From: Oscillospiraceae bacterium
GTDB lineage: Bacteria; Bacillota; Clostridia; Oscillospirales; Oscillospiraceae
Direction of reading: 5' to 3'
Assembly (NCBI GenBank): GCA_017624915.1
Contig: JAGAMC010000022.1
Location: 1 to 57,623 of the forward strand
DNA: 57,623 nt
The notes beneath the pieces are model-generated. The model worked only from the letters and a program-made list of their open reading frames with translations. It had not been told where the DNA came from and did no database searches. The translations under genes were made by a program, and so were the position numbers. Every line of letters starts with the position of its first letter. The stretch's first letter is position 1. Positions 7,575-15,877 of the stretch are shown piece by piece.

Positions 7575-7721
7575 TTATGTTTTATCTCCCATAGCCAGCT
7601 GCAGTTCCTCCAACTCCTGCATGGCCTGCTCCGCCTGACGGCAAATGTCCTCCAACCGCGCAAAAGCCCGACAGTATAATTGATAGTACTGCTCCGCGGT
7701 CAATTCCATATCTTCGTTCAT
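7575..7721 (-). CDS. Small coiled-coil protein (48 aa), divergent from RHH gene
   Basis: I do not recognise this gene. The 48 residues start MNEDMELTAEQYYQLYCRAF and are almost entirely helical, with heptad-like QAEQAMQELEELQLAM suggesting a coiled coil. An upstream ATG at 7727 touches the GGAGGG ribosome binding site, so the ATG at 7721 (6-base spacing) is the better start. A promoter with TTGACA (7773-7768) and a weak -10 near 7750-7744 fits. It diverges from the ribbon-helix-helix gene at 7823 with a shared palindrome. It may be a partner of that protein, but this is inference. Confidence 0.6.
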   Translation of the reverse strand: MNEDMELTAEQYYQLYCRAFARLEDICRQAEQAMQELEELQLAMGDKT

Positions 7722-7743
7722 ATTCATCCCTCCGCTCAGCATT

Positions 7744-7792
7744 AGTTTAACAAAGTTTATCAATGCTTGTCAACTACATACAATAGCATTGT
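7744..7792. promoter_or_regulatory. Divergent promoter region with candidate RHH operator
   Basis: The palindrome ACAAT-AGC-ATTGT (7780-7792) overlaps a plus-strand -10 TACAAT (7779-7784; -35 TTTATC at 7756-7761, 17-base spacer). It lies just upstream of a minus-strand -35 TTGACA (7773-7768). A protein bound here could control both small genes. The operator role is inferred from the geometry and from RHH proteins commonly autoregulating. Confidence 0.55.
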
Positions 7793-7822
7793 TATATGAT
7801 GTTAAGCAAAGGGGGGCTGTGT

Positions 7823-7975
7823 ATGTCAAAGACCGACACGCAAATCGGCATTCGCGTCACCAGCGAATTCAAGGCCGCTTTGGAAGCCCAAGCGCAAAAA
7901 GAGCGCCGCACCGTTTCCAACCTGATTTTAAAAGTCATGGAGGAATATCTGGAAGCGCAGAAGTCCGCCGAATAA
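7823..7975 (+). CDS. Ribbon-helix-helix DNA-binding protein (50 aa)
   Basis: The 50-residue product MSKTDTQIGIRVTSEFKAAL and onward fits the Arc/MetJ ribbon-helix-helix fold. A short basic beta strand (TQIGIRV, about residues 6-12) would insert in the DNA major groove. Helix 1 is about 14-27, the turn is at RRTVSN, and helix 2 (NLILKVMEEYLEAQ) completes the dimer. Such proteins are often antitoxins or plasmid/transposon regulators. No toxin of a known family is adjacent. The divergent 48-residue gene is the only close partner. A GGGGGG ribosome binding site precedes the ATG. Confidence 0.75.
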   Translation: MSKTDTQIGIRVTSEFKAALEAQAQKERRTVSNLILKVMEEYLEAQKSAE

Positions 7976-7978
7976 CCG

Positions 7979-8038
7979 CCCGTAGGGGGCGGCCTCCGGA
8001 CGCCCCACCCATCGGGCCGTCGAGACGCCGACCCTACC
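7979..8038. repeat. Short intergenic palindromic repeat
   Basis: The 60-base GC-rich element has GTAGGG near its left end and CCCTAC near its right end, with an internal GGGGCG/CGCCCC pairing. It follows the RHH gene directly. The shape resembles dispersed intergenic palindromes of Clostridia, but no second copy is obvious in this window. Confidence 0.4.
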
Positions 8039-8057
8039 CGTCCAGCCGAGCAGCAGC

Positions 8058-8099
8058 AAAAACAGCCGCCCGAAGCAGGTGCTTCGGGCGGCTGTTTTT
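8058..8099. terminator. Terminator downstream of ileS and RHH gene
   Basis: A perfect 19-bp stem (8058-8076 with 8081-8099, loop AGGT) with T-tracts in both directions. It would stop ileS transcripts (minus) and RHH transcripts (plus). The 120 bases between it and the ileS stop at 8222 show no gene. Confidence 0.9.
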
Positions 8100-8221
8100 C
8101 TTGTTTTTACTCGGTCGGCAAAGCGGGGTCGATGGCGGAAACGCTCGGGACCCCCGGGCGAGCCCAGCGAAGCGGGTCGTCTGGGGAGCGGCAGAGCAAG
8201 GAAACGGATGAGAAGTGCTCG

Positions 8222-10996
8222 TTAGAGCGCTTCGAACGAAGTGGACTTTGCGATGACGCCGGCACAGCGGGGGCACAGACCGGGGTGGTCGGCGTGGCTG
8301 CCCACCTTGACGTGGTTCTTCCAGCAGCGCTGGCACTTTTCGCCCTCGGCAGGGGCCACGGCCACGGACAGCTCGCTGCCCACGGTCACCTCCGCCTGAG
8401 ACACGATGAGCAGGTCGGCAAGGTACTCCTTGTCCATATCCGCAAGGAACGCATCCTCGGCAGGCACGGTCAGGGCCACCTTGGCCTCCAGACTCTTGCC
8501 GATCTTCTTTTCGTTGCGGGCGGTCTCCAGAGCGCCGTTGACCGCGTCGCGCACGGCAATGATGCGCGCCCACTTTGCCATCTCAGCCTCGGACAGGGCG
8601 TAGTCGGCAAAGGGCTTGTTCATATCGTTGAGCACCACGTTGCGGGCGTCGTCGCCTGCCTTGTGGGGCATGGCCTGCCAGATCTCGTCGCAGGTGAAGG
8701 CCAGGATGGGGGCGAACAGCTTGGTCATGGTGTCCAGGATCAGCCACAGGGCGGTCTGGGCGGAGCGGCGGCTGAGGCCGTCGGTCTCGTCGCAGTACAG
8801 GCGGTCCTTGATGATGTCCAGATAGAAGCTGGACAGCTCCACCACGCAGAAGTCGTTGATGGCGTGGGACACGGAGTGGAACTCGTACTCGTCGTAAGCA
8901 GCAAAGCACTTTTCGATCAGAGCGTTGAGCTTGGTCACCGCCCAGCGGTCCAGCTCCAGCATATCGGCAGGGGCCACCAGATTGTCGGCGTCAAAGCCGG
9001 ACAGGTTACCCAGACAGTAGCGGGCGGTGTTGCGGAACTTCAGATAGCTCTGGGACAGCTGCTTGAAGATAGCGTCGGAGCAGCGCACGTCCACGTGGTA
9101 GTCGGCAGAACCGGCCCACAGGCGCAGCAGGTCGGCACCGTACTTCTTCACGATGTCGGCAGGATCAACGCCGTTGCCCAGAGACTTGTGCATGGCGCGG
9201 CCCTCGCCGTCCACGGTCCAGCCGTGGGTCAGGCACTGCTTGAAGGGGGCACCCTCACCCATGGCGCCAACGGCGGTGAGCAGGGAGGCCTGGAACCAGC
9301 CGCGGTACTGGTCAAGGCCTTCGATATACATGTCAGCGGGCCAGAAACCCTGATTCTGCTTCATGGAGGCGAAGTGAGTGGAGCCGGAGTCGAACCAGCC
9401 GTCCAGAGTGTCCTCCTCCTTGAAGAAGTGGGTGCCGCCGCAGTGGGGGCACTTGTAGCCGGCAGGCAGGATGTCCGCAGCCTCCGTCTCGTACCAGGCG
9501 TTGGAGCCCTTTGTTCCAAACAGGTCGCTGACGGCCTTGATGGTGGTGTCGTCGCACACGGGCTTCTTGCAGTCCTCGCAGTAGAACACAGGGATGGGCA
9601 GACCCCAGCGGCGCTGGCGGCTGATGCACCAGTCGGCGCGCTCGCGGATCATGGCCTTCATGCGGTCGATGCCCCAGGTGGGCAGCCAGCGCACATCGTC
9701 GCAGGCGTCGCAGGCGGCATCCTTAAAGGCGTCCACAGAGCAGAACCACTGGGGAGTGGCGCGGAAGATGATGGGGCTCTTGCAGCGCCAGCAGTGGGGA
9801 TAGGAGTGAATGATCTCCTCGCTGGCGAACAGGGCGCCGGACTGCTTCATGTCCTCCAGAATGACGGGGTTGGACTCTTCCGTCTTCATGCCGGCGTACT
9901 TGCCCGCGTAGTCGGTGTGGCGGCCCCGGTCGTCCACAGGGACTACCATCTCGATCTTATAGCGCTTGCAGGTCTCATAGTCGTCGGCACCGAAGCCGGG
10001 GGCGGTGTGGACACAGCCGGTACCGGAGTCCATGGTCACGTACTCGGCGGTGCACAGCTGAGAAGTCTTGTCCAGGAAGGGATGCTGAGCCAGCATGTAC
10101 TCAAAGTCCTGACCGGCAAAGCGCTCCACGATCTCGAAGTTCTCGATGCCGCCCACAGCCATGACCTTGTTGCACAGGGCCTCGGCCACGATATACATCT
10201 CGCCGTTGTCCGCCTTGACCAGCACATAGCTCTCACGGGGATGGACGGCGATGGCAAGGTTGCCGGGCAGGGTCCAGATGGTGGTGGTCCAGATAACGAA
10301 GTACATCTTGGACAGGTCGCCGTACTTGGAAAGCTTACCCTGATCGTCCTTCACGGCGAACTTGACGTACACGGTGGTACAGGGATCGTCCTTGTACTCG
10401 ATCTCTGCCTCGGCAAGGGCAGTCTCGTCCTTGGCGCACCAGTACACGGGCTTGAGGCCCTTGTAGATGTAGCCCTTCTTGTACATCTCACCGAAGATCT
10501 TGACCTCCTCGGCCTCAAAGGCGGGGTCCATGGTGGTATAGGGGTGCTCCCAGTCGCCCAGAGCGCCCAGACGCTTGAAGCCCTCGCGCTGAATGTCGAT
10601 ATACTTCTGGGCGTAGTTGTGGCAGGCGGTACGGAACTCAGGCACGGACATGGCCTTGTGGTTGAGCTTCTGCTCCTTGATGATGGCAGACTCGATGGGC
10701 ATGCCGTGGTTATCCCAGCCGGGCACAAAGGGGGTCCAGTAGCCGCGCATGGCGTGCATGCGCACGATAAAGTCCTTCAGGGAGCGGTTCATGGCATGGC
10801 CCATATGGGGATGGCCGTTAGAGAAGGGAGGGCCGTCGTGCAGGGAGAAGCGGGGCTTGCCCTCGTTCTTTTTCAGCAGTTCGTTGTAAAGATCCAGCTC
10901 ATTCCATTTTTCCAGCATGCCGGGCTCCCGGTTGGGCAGACCTGCCCGCATGGGGAATTCGGTCTGGGGGAGATTGATGGTCTTGTTGTAGTCCAT
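8222..10996 (-). CDS. ileS: Isoleucyl-tRNA synthetase
   Basis: Class I synthetase that charges tRNA-Ile and edits valine. The 924 residues match the bacterial type (about 920). The HIGH-type motif reads HPHMGHA (about residues 59-65). The KMSKS-type loop reads AMHKSLGN near 600. The CP1 editing domain lies between them. The C-terminal zinc finger has CQRCWKNH near 890 and CPRC. The ATG at 10996 is chosen for its GGAGGAAT site and typical N-terminus; the frame continues upstream into the T-box leader. It is controlled by an Ile T-box and ends before a strong terminator. Confidence 0.97.
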   Translation of the reverse strand: MDYNKTINLPQTEFPMRAGLPNREPGMLEKWNELDLYNELLKKNEGKPRFSLHDGPPFSNGHPHMGHAMNRSLKDFIVRMHAMRGYWTPFVPGWDNHGMPIESAIIKEQKLNHKAMSVPEFRTACHNYAQKYIDIQREGFKRLGALGDWEHPYTTMDPAFEAEEVKIFGEMYKKGYIYKGLKPVYWCAKDETALAEAEIEYKDDPCTTVYVKFAVKDDQGKLSKYGDLSKMYFVIWTTTIWTLPGNLAIAVHPRESYVLVKADNGEMYIVAEALCNKVMAVGGIENFEIVERFAGQDFEYMLAQHPFLDKTSQLCTAEYVTMDSGTGCVHTAPGFGADDYETCKRYKIEMVVPVDDRGRHTDYAGKYAGMKTEESNPVILEDMKQSGALFASEEIIHSYPHCWRCKSPIIFRATPQWFCSVDAFKDAACDACDDVRWLPTWGIDRMKAMIRERADWCISRQRRWGLPIPVFYCEDCKKPVCDDTTIKAVSDLFGTKGSNAWYETEAADILPAGYKCPHCGGTHFFKEEDTLDGWFDSGSTHFASMKQNQGFWPADMYIEGLDQYRGWFQASLLTAVGAMGEGAPFKQCLTHGWTVDGEGRAMHKSLGNGVDPADIVKKYGADLLRLWAGSADYHVDVRCSDAIFKQLSQSYLKFRNTARYCLGNLSGFDADNLVAPADMLELDRWAVTKLNALIEKCFAAYDEYEFHSVSHAINDFCVVELSSFYLDIIKDRLYCDETDGLSRRSAQTALWLILDTMTKLFAPILAFTCDEIWQAMPHKAGDDARNVVLNDMNKPFADYALSEAEMAKWARIIAVRDAVNGALETARNEKKIGKSLEAKVALTVPAEDAFLADMDKEYLADLLIVSQAEVTVGSELSVAVAPAEGEKCQRCWKNHVKVGSHADHPGLCPRCAGVIAKSTSFEAL

Positions 10997-11032
10997 GGTG
11001 CAAAATTCCTCCATTTCATTTTGTGGGGAAAG

Positions 11033-11290
11033 GCAAAAACAAAAGCCCTTGTCCCCCGTAAGAGACAAAGGCGTCATGACCTCTGCGGTACCACTCTTAT
11101 TGCCGGCATAGGCCGACCACTCAAGATCGCCCGGTAACGGGGGCTTCCGGAGACGCTTACTGCCCGGGTGGGGTTGGGCGCTCTGCTCCAAGGTGATCTT
11201 CGCCGTTCCCTCCCGCCGCCTTGCACCTACCGGCGGCTCTCTGTATGGGTCATAGGAGCGGTTACTCGTCCTTTTCTGCGCATTTTCATA
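11033..11290 (-). ncRNA. T-box riboswitch, isoleucine specific
   Basis: The leader of ileS carries the T-box signature TGGTACCGC (11093-11085) in the antiterminator region. It is followed by the intrinsic terminator GCCTTTGTC/GACAAGGGC (11072-11045) with a T-rich tract. In Stem I the specifier triplet reads AUC (11197-11195) in the context GAAG-AUC-ACC, matching isoleucine. Uncharged tRNA-Ile would stabilise the antiterminator and allow ileS transcription. Together with the promoter at 11300-11328 this fills the 378-base gap between ileS and divIVA. Confidence 0.93.
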
Positions 11291-11299
11291 TGCCCCTGT

Positions 11300-11328
11300 A
11301 TCTTATCCGCTTTTTGCCCCCGTGTCAA
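11300..11328 (-). promoter_or_regulatory. ileS promoter
   Basis: A TTGACA -35 (11328-11323), a 17-base spacer and a TAAGAT -10 (11305-11300) on the minus strand place the start just before the T-box leader. It directly follows the divIVA terminator. Confidence 0.88.
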
Positions 11329-11329
11329 G

Positions 11330-11369
11330 AAAAAAATCCGGGACAGACGTTTTTTTGCCTGTCCCGGAT
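11330..11369 (-). terminator. Terminator of the mutS-divIVA cluster
   Basis: ATCCGGGACAG/CTGTCCCGGAT (11336-11346 with 11359-11369) forms an 11-bp stem followed on the minus strand by seven T residues. It starts 6 bases past the divIVA stop. Confidence 0.92.
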
Positions 11370-11374
11370 GGTTT

Positions 11375-12103
11375 TTACTTTATTTCGTAGTCCCGGCCAA
11401 ATTCCAGCCGGCCAAAATCAATGTGGTGAACGGCGGTCTTGTCCATCTCGTCCTCGGTCTGCTCGATCTCCTCTTCGGTCAGATCCTCCTGCTGCGTCTG
11501 TCCGGCAACCTCAAACTCGGTGGTATGCTCCAGTTCCTCCTCCGGCTCCTGAACGGCGGGCTCCTCCTCAACGGACAGCAGGCGCAGAACGCTGTTCTCG
11601 ATGGCCTGAGCGGTCTCATCCACCTTGTTGACCTCCTCCGCCTTGGGGGCAGGAGTCAGCTGAGCCAGATTGTCAAGATAGTCCAGCTCCTGCTGGTGCA
11701 GCTGCTTGATCCGGGCAACATAGGCGGCGGTGGCGTTCTGGGCGGCGGTGAGGCGATACTCCTCGTTGGTCACCTCCTGCCGGATGCAGGCGATCTTGTC
11801 GGCGGCTTCCCGCTCGGCGTCCTGAAGGATGGTGGCCTTCTTCTCTTCAGCCTCTTTCACCAGCTGATCGGCCATACGCTGGGCGGTCATAAGGGCCTTG
11901 CGCATGGCTTCCTCGGTGGCGCGGTATTCCTCCACCTTGTCCACCAGCACCTTCATCTTGCTTTTGAGCACCGCGTTGTCGTTATACAGGGCGGTGTAGT
12001 CCACGGTGAGAATGTCAAGAAACTCGTCCACCATGGCCATGTTGTAGCCGCCGAAGGATGCCTTTGCAAATGCGCGTTCAGATACTTCCTGAGGAGTGAG
12101 CAT
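11375..12103 (-). CDS. divIVA: Cell division/polarity protein DivIVA
   Basis: A membrane-curvature-sensing coiled-coil scaffold at septa and poles. The 242 residues open with the DivIVA lipid-binding domain: MLTPQEVSERAFAKASFGGY, with the F and G residues typical of the tip loop. A long coiled coil follows (about 35-150), then an acidic tail rich in Glu and Gln ending HHIDFGRLEFGRDYEIK. The ATG has an AGGAGGTAA site. It is the last gene of the series with sepF and yggS upstream, a conserved Gram-positive division cluster. Confidence 0.93.
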   Translation of the reverse strand: MLTPQEVSERAFAKASFGGYNMAMVDEFLDILTVDYTALYNDNAVLKSKMKVLVDKVEEYRATEEAMRKALMTAQRMADQLVKEAEEKKATILQDAEREAADKIACIRQEVTNEEYRLTAAQNATAAYVARIKQLHQQELDYLDNLAQLTPAPKAEEVNKVDETAQAIENSVLRLLSVEEEPAVQEPEEELEHTTEFEVAGQTQQEDLTEEEIEQTEDEMDKTAVHHIDFGRLEFGRDYEIK

Positions 12104-12137
12104 ATTGTTTACCTCCTAATTGCCCGCGGGCTTTTCT

Positions 12138-12614
12138 TTAGAAATACAGGCCGTTATTCTCCAGCTCGTCGATCAGATCACCCAGAATATCCACGTTGTA
12201 GGGGGTGATGATGTAGGTGGACAGGGCAACCTTCTTGATCTTGCCGCCGTGGGCATAGGTCACGCCGGACAAAAAGTCCAGCAGGCGGCGGGCCACGTCC
12301 TTGTTGGTGGACTCCAGATTGAGGACCACGGTGCGCTTTTCACGCAGGTGGTCGGCGATCTCGCTGGCATTTTCATACCGGTCGGGCTTGACCAGCACCA
12401 CCTGCAGCTGGGTGGTGGTGTGGATGTTGACCACCTTGTTGCTGCGGCGCTCCTGTTCCACGGTATAGCCGCTGTCCACCCGCTCAGCGCGCTCGGCACG
12501 GCGCTCCCGGCGGGGCTCGGCACTGCGTTCCACCGGCTGGAAGTCGTCAAAATCCCCCTCATCCTCGTCCTCGTAGGGGCGGGCCAGTCTCTTGAGCTCA
12601 TCCATAAATCCCAT
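12138..12614 (-). CDS. sepF: Cell division protein SepF
   Basis: SepF forms rings that shape FtsZ bundles and anchors them to the membrane. The 158-residue protein has the short N-terminal membrane helix MGFMDELKRLARPY, a charged low-complexity linker (about 16-60, with RRERRAERAERV), and the SepF domain from about 62 containing VLVKPDRYENASEIADHLRE and the ending DILGDLIDELENNGLYF. The order yggS-sepF-divIVA matches the ylmE-ylmF-divIVA region of Bacillus, although ylmG and ylmH are absent here. Confidence 0.93.
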   Translation of the reverse strand: MGFMDELKRLARPYEDEDEGDFDDFQPVERSAEPRRERRAERAERVDSGYTVEQERRSNKVVNIHTTTQLQVVLVKPDRYENASEIADHLREKRTVVLNLESTNKDVARRLLDFLSGVTYAHGGKIKKVALSTYIITPYNVDILGDLIDELENNGLYF

Positions 12615-12651
12615 TATGACATCCTCATTTCCTTTGTAGATTCAAAAACGG

Positions 12652-13365
12652 TCAAGCCTGCTCCGGACGGGGCGGTCTGGGTCCGAAGAGCGCCGTACCC
12701 ACCCGCACCAAAGTGGCGCCCTGGGCAACAGCCTCTTCAAAATCACCGCTCATGCCCATAGACAGGCAGTTCATATCATTTTTATTATCCGCTATTTTGT
12801 CCTTTGTGTCAACAAAAAGCCGACGCATTTTTACAAAATATTGTGTGTTGGCTCCGGGTCCGTGGGCTACCGGTGGTATGGCCATCAGCCCTCTCAGCCG
12901 CACGTGGGGCATGGAAACAGCTGCTTGGGCAAGGTCCTGCACATCCTCCGGCGCAACGCCGCCCTTGCTCAGCTCCCCGGCAATGTTCACCTCCAGCAGG
13001 ATGTCCTGCACGATGCCCAGCTTCTCCGCCTGCTTTTCAATGGCCTCCAGCAGCCGCAGGGAGTCCACCGACTGGATCAGATCCACCCGGCCCACCACCT
13101 TGTTGACTTTGTTGGTCTGAAGATGGCCGATGAAATGCACTTCCCGGGCGCCGGCATAGGCGTCGGCCTCCAGATGGGCGCACAGCTCCTGCACGCGGTT
13201 TTCCCCGCACACCTCCAGCCCGGCCTCGATCGCGGCCCGGATGGTGTCATCGGTCTGCACCTTGGTGGCGGCGCACAGGGTGATCTGCGCGGGATCCCGG
13301 CCTGCCCGGACCGCGGCGGCGGCGATCTTCTCCTTCACCGCCATGATATTCTGCTTCAAGTCCAT
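12652..13365 (-). CDS. YggS/YlmE family PLP-binding protein
   Basis: PLP homeostasis protein (COG0325), a single alanine-racemase-like TIM barrel without known catalysis. The 237 residues include the PLP lysine K35 in CAATKVQ, the motif GENRVQEL and the phosphate-binding region SMGMSGDFEEAVAQGATLVRVGTALFGPR. The longer upstream frame has no typical N-terminus. The ATG at 13365 follows AAGGGGGTG and gives the normal start. It lies 13 bases after the HlyD-like gene and 37 before sepF. Confidence 0.92.
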   Translation of the reverse strand: MDLKQNIMAVKEKIAAAAVRAGRDPAQITLCAATKVQTDDTIRAAIEAGLEVCGENRVQELCAHLEADAYAGAREVHFIGHLQTNKVNKVVGRVDLIQSVDSLRLLEAIEKQAEKLGIVQDILLEVNIAGELSKGGVAPEDVQDLAQAAVSMPHVRLRGLMAIPPVAHGPGANTQYFVKMRRLFVDTKDKIADNKNDMNCLSMGMSGDFEEAVAQGATLVRVGTALFGPRPPRPEQA

Positions 13366-13378
13366 GTTCCGCACCCCC

Positions 13379-14608
13379 TTACTCCACGACCACTTTGCCG
13401 TCGTAAATGTCGTGCCCGCGCACGATGATCTCGTCCCCGGCCCGCAGCGTGGTCTTTCCGTCATCCAGCGGGCGCACCACGTAGAACTGAGTTCCCTCGG
13501 CCAGCACTTCCGTCCGCTTGAACTCCGCCTGTCCGTTGACCACGGCGTATACGCCGGTCACGCTGCCGCCGTCCTTGTCCGTCAGGATATGCACCGCGTC
13601 CTTGGGCACACGCAGACCCTCGTCCCGGGCAAAAATGACCTCTACGGTCTGGTGGCGCAGCAGGGTGGTGGAGGACAGATACCGGTCCGTGGACAGCAGC
13701 ACCACACACCGCCCCTCCTCGGGCTCGCCCACAGACTCCACCCGCATGTCAACATCCCGCTCAAAATCACCGGTATAGCCCACGGCTACTGTCCCCCCGG
13801 TGCTCAGCCGGCGGGCCGATTCCTCAGGCAGAGCCACCACCAGATACCAGCGGTTGGAGGTGATGAGCTTGCCCAGTGCCCCGCTGTCTCCCGCCACCTT
13901 CCGATCCAGCAGCTCGTCCAGCCCGGAGGGGGTCAGTTCGGCGGCATAGTCCGGCGTAAGCAGCTGCTCCCAGCCATCCACCAGCGCGGAATAGGTCCCC
14001 GACCGGTCGGCGCGCACACGGCTGGTGTCCTGAGCCGACTGGGCCTGCAGGGTACGCAGCCTGCTGTTCAGCTGGGCCAGACGGGAGATATCCACCCCTT
14101 GACCGTAGGTATAGTCCCGGCGCAGCACCGCCCGCTTCAGGTCCAGAACCTGATCCTCCAGCCGCCCGAAGTCCCCCGCAGCCGCCCCGGCCCGCAGGGT
14201 CACCACCGCGCGGATCACATCGTCCTCCAGCTCCGCCGTGCCGGCGGTGAAGTCGGACTGGGTGGTGGCGTACTGCAGAAGCTCGGCCTCCATGGTCAGG
14301 GTCTGGATCTCATCCTTGCGCTCAAGGGCCTGACCGTCCCGGTAGATCACAGCCACCGTCTGGCCTGCGCCCACCCGCTCCCCTTCGCCGGGGACCACGT
14401 CGGCAATACCGGAATATGCCGGCAGCACCTGTTCCCGGCGCACCAGCAGGCCGTCCGTCTCCACACTGTCGTTGACCGTATAGGCGTAAGCCACCGCGGT
14501 GGTGATCGGATCTGTCATTCCCCGCCAAATATACACGGCAAAGTAGGCCGCCAGACAGGCCGCCATGAAAAACATGACCAGTTTTGTGATGGTGGTTCCT
14601 TCCTTCAT
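13379..14608 (-). CDS. HlyD-like membrane-anchored adaptor protein
   Basis: The 409-residue protein has one N-terminal membrane helix (about residues 9-28), then an extracytoplasmic region built like an HlyD/biotinyl-lipoyl adaptor. A barrel-sandwich segment (IADVVPGEGERVGAGQTVAVI, about 69-88) is interrupted by a helical hairpin (about 100-205). Beta-barrel segments complete the C-terminus. The usual partner ABC or RND transporter is absent nearby; it sits between hfq and yggS in the division series. I infer a cell-envelope role coupled to division rather than classic efflux. The family is confident and the function is not. Confidence 0.8.
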   Translation of the reverse strand: MKEGTTITKLVMFFMAACLAAYFAVYIWRGMTDPITTAVAYAYTVNDSVETDGLLVRREQVLPAYSGIADVVPGEGERVGAGQTVAVIYRDGQALERKDEIQTLTMEAELLQYATTQSDFTAGTAELEDDVIRAVVTLRAGAAAGDFGRLEDQVLDLKRAVLRRDYTYGQGVDISRLAQLNSRLRTLQAQSAQDTSRVRADRSGTYSALVDGWEQLLTPDYAAELTPSGLDELLDRKVAGDSGALGKLITSNRWYLVVALPEESARRLSTGGTVAVGYTGDFERDVDMRVESVGEPEEGRCVVLLSTDRYLSSTTLLRHQTVEVIFARDEGLRVPKDAVHILTDKDGGSVTGVYAVVNGQAEFKRTEVLAEGTQFYVVRPLDDGKTTLRAGDEIIVRGHDIYDGKVVVE

Positions 14609-14635
14609 CGGGGCACTCTCTTTCTGTTTGAAGGG

Positions 14636-14872
14636 TTACTCCGCCGCCTCCTCCCGCTCCAGCGCAACAGGCCGCTCGGGCACAATGGTGGAGATGGCGT
14701 GCTTGTAGATGACCTGCTGCTTTCCGTCGGACATAAGTACCAGAGTGAACGCGTCAAAGCCGGACACCTGCCCCCGCATCTGGAAGCCGTTCATTAAAAA
14801 CACGGTGACCTGCCTGCGCTCCCGGCGCAGCTGAGTGAGAAAGATCTCCTGAATGTTGTTTGTTTTCTGCAT
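14636..14872 (-). CDS. hfq: RNA chaperone Hfq
   Basis: Hexameric Sm-like protein that binds small RNAs and A/U-rich RNA. The 78 residues include the Sm1 part [23 protein letters not shown] and the Sm2 motif [14 protein letters not shown]. The frame extends upstream through the miaA overlap region, but the ATG at 14872 with AAGGAG is the right start. miaA-hfq is a widely conserved pair, supporting the call. The C-terminal tail is short, as in other Gram-positive Hfq. Confidence 0.96.
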   Translation of the reverse strand: MQKTNNIQEIFLTQLRRERRQVTVFLMNGFQMRGQVSGFDAFTLVLMSDGKQQVIYKHAISTIVPERPVALEREEAAE

Positions 14873-14919
14873 ATTGATGCACTCCTTTTTCTTTCCGGCG
14901 GTCTGGCCGCCCAAGTGCA

Positions 14920-15861
14920 TCATATACCAAATTCTTCCATTTTTTCTGTCGAATAACGTAGCGCGTTCTGAATATCCGGTTGGCTGCCCCACCGATACCA
15001 GCAGGTGCCGGGGTTTCGTCCGAACCAGGTCAGCTGCCGCTTGGCGTACTGGCGGGAGCGCAGCTTGATCTCCTCCGCCGCCGCCCGGACATCGCCGTGG
15101 CCGCGCAGGGCCGCGGCCATCTCCTTGTAGCCGATGGCCTGCATGGCAGTGCATTTTTCCGGGATGCCCCGCTCCAGCAGGCCGCGCACCTCGTCCACAA
15201 GGCCGGCCGCCATCATCTCGTCCACCCGGCGGTCAATGCGCGCCCACATGTCCTCCCGCCGCTCAAAGGCAAGACCGATGGTCAATGCCTGATACCGGGG
15301 CGGGATGTCCCGGGTCTCCAGATTGTGCTGTGTAATGGTCTTACCCGTGGCCCGCCAGACCTCCAGCGCCCGGATGATCCGTTTTGCATCGTTGGGGTGC
15401 AGCCGCCGGGCTGCCTGCGGGTCGATGGCCGCCAGTTCCTCCAGCATGGCCTGTGCGCCCCTTTGGGCAAATTCCCGCTCCAGTCCGGCCCGCAGGTCGC
15501 TGGCCGGATCAAAGGCGGCAAAGGTGCGTCCGGACAGCAGGGAATCGATATACAGCCCGGTCCCTCCGGCCACGATGGGCAGTTTGCCCCGGGACAGGAT
15601 GTCGTCCACGCAGGCGGCGGCCATGTCCACGTACCGGGCCACGGAGAAATCCTCCGCCGGGTCGGCCACGTCCAGCATGTGGTGGGGCACACCCCGCATC
15701 TCCTCCCGGGTGGGCTTGGCGGTGCCGATGTCCATGGTGCGGTAGATTTGCATGGAGTCGGCGGAGACCACCTCGCCGTTGTGCTTCAGGGCCAGCTCCA
15801 CTGCCATCCGGGTCTTGCCCGAGGCGGTGGGCCCGCAGATCACTAAAATTTTAGGCGGCAA
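14920..15861 (-). CDS. miaA: tRNA dimethylallyltransferase
   Basis: Adds the isopentenyl group to A37 of tRNAs reading UNN codons, the substrate later thiomethylated by MiaB (21124-22536). The 313-residue protein has a P-loop GPTASGKT (about 10-17), the catalytic DSMQIYR with the base aspartate, GTAKPT, and the motif [13 protein letters not shown]. The start is a TTG at 15861, chosen because AGGAGGTGACACC lies just before it and the P-loop position is then normal. It lies 16 bases after mutL. Confidence 0.95.
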   Translation of the reverse strand: MPPKILVICGPTASGKTRMAVELALKHNGEVVSADSMQIYRTMDIGTAKPTREEMRGVPHHMLDVADPAEDFSVARYVDMAAACVDDILSRGKLPIVAGGTGLYIDSLLSGRTFAAFDPASDLRAGLEREFAQRGAQAMLEELAAIDPQAARRLHPNDAKRIIRALEVWRATGKTITQHNLETRDIPPRYQALTIGLAFERREDMWARIDRRVDEMMAAGLVDEVRGLLERGIPEKCTAMQAIGYKEMAAALRGHGDVRAAAEEIKLRSRQYAKRQLTWFGRNPGTCWYRWGSQPDIQNALRYSTEKMEEFGI

Positions 15862-15877
15862 GGTGTCACCTCCTGAC

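Noticed and set aside
8222-10996. IleRS signature motifs HPHMGHA and AMHKSLGN as signs of inactivation
   Set aside because: Both are conservative variants of HIGH and KMSKS found in bacterial IleRS. All other motifs, length, zinc finger and T-box are intact.
8132-11137. Open frame of about 1,000 codons on the plus strand opposite ileS
   Set aside because: Antisense shadow of ileS with skewed composition and no start signals. It also crosses the T-box terminator region.
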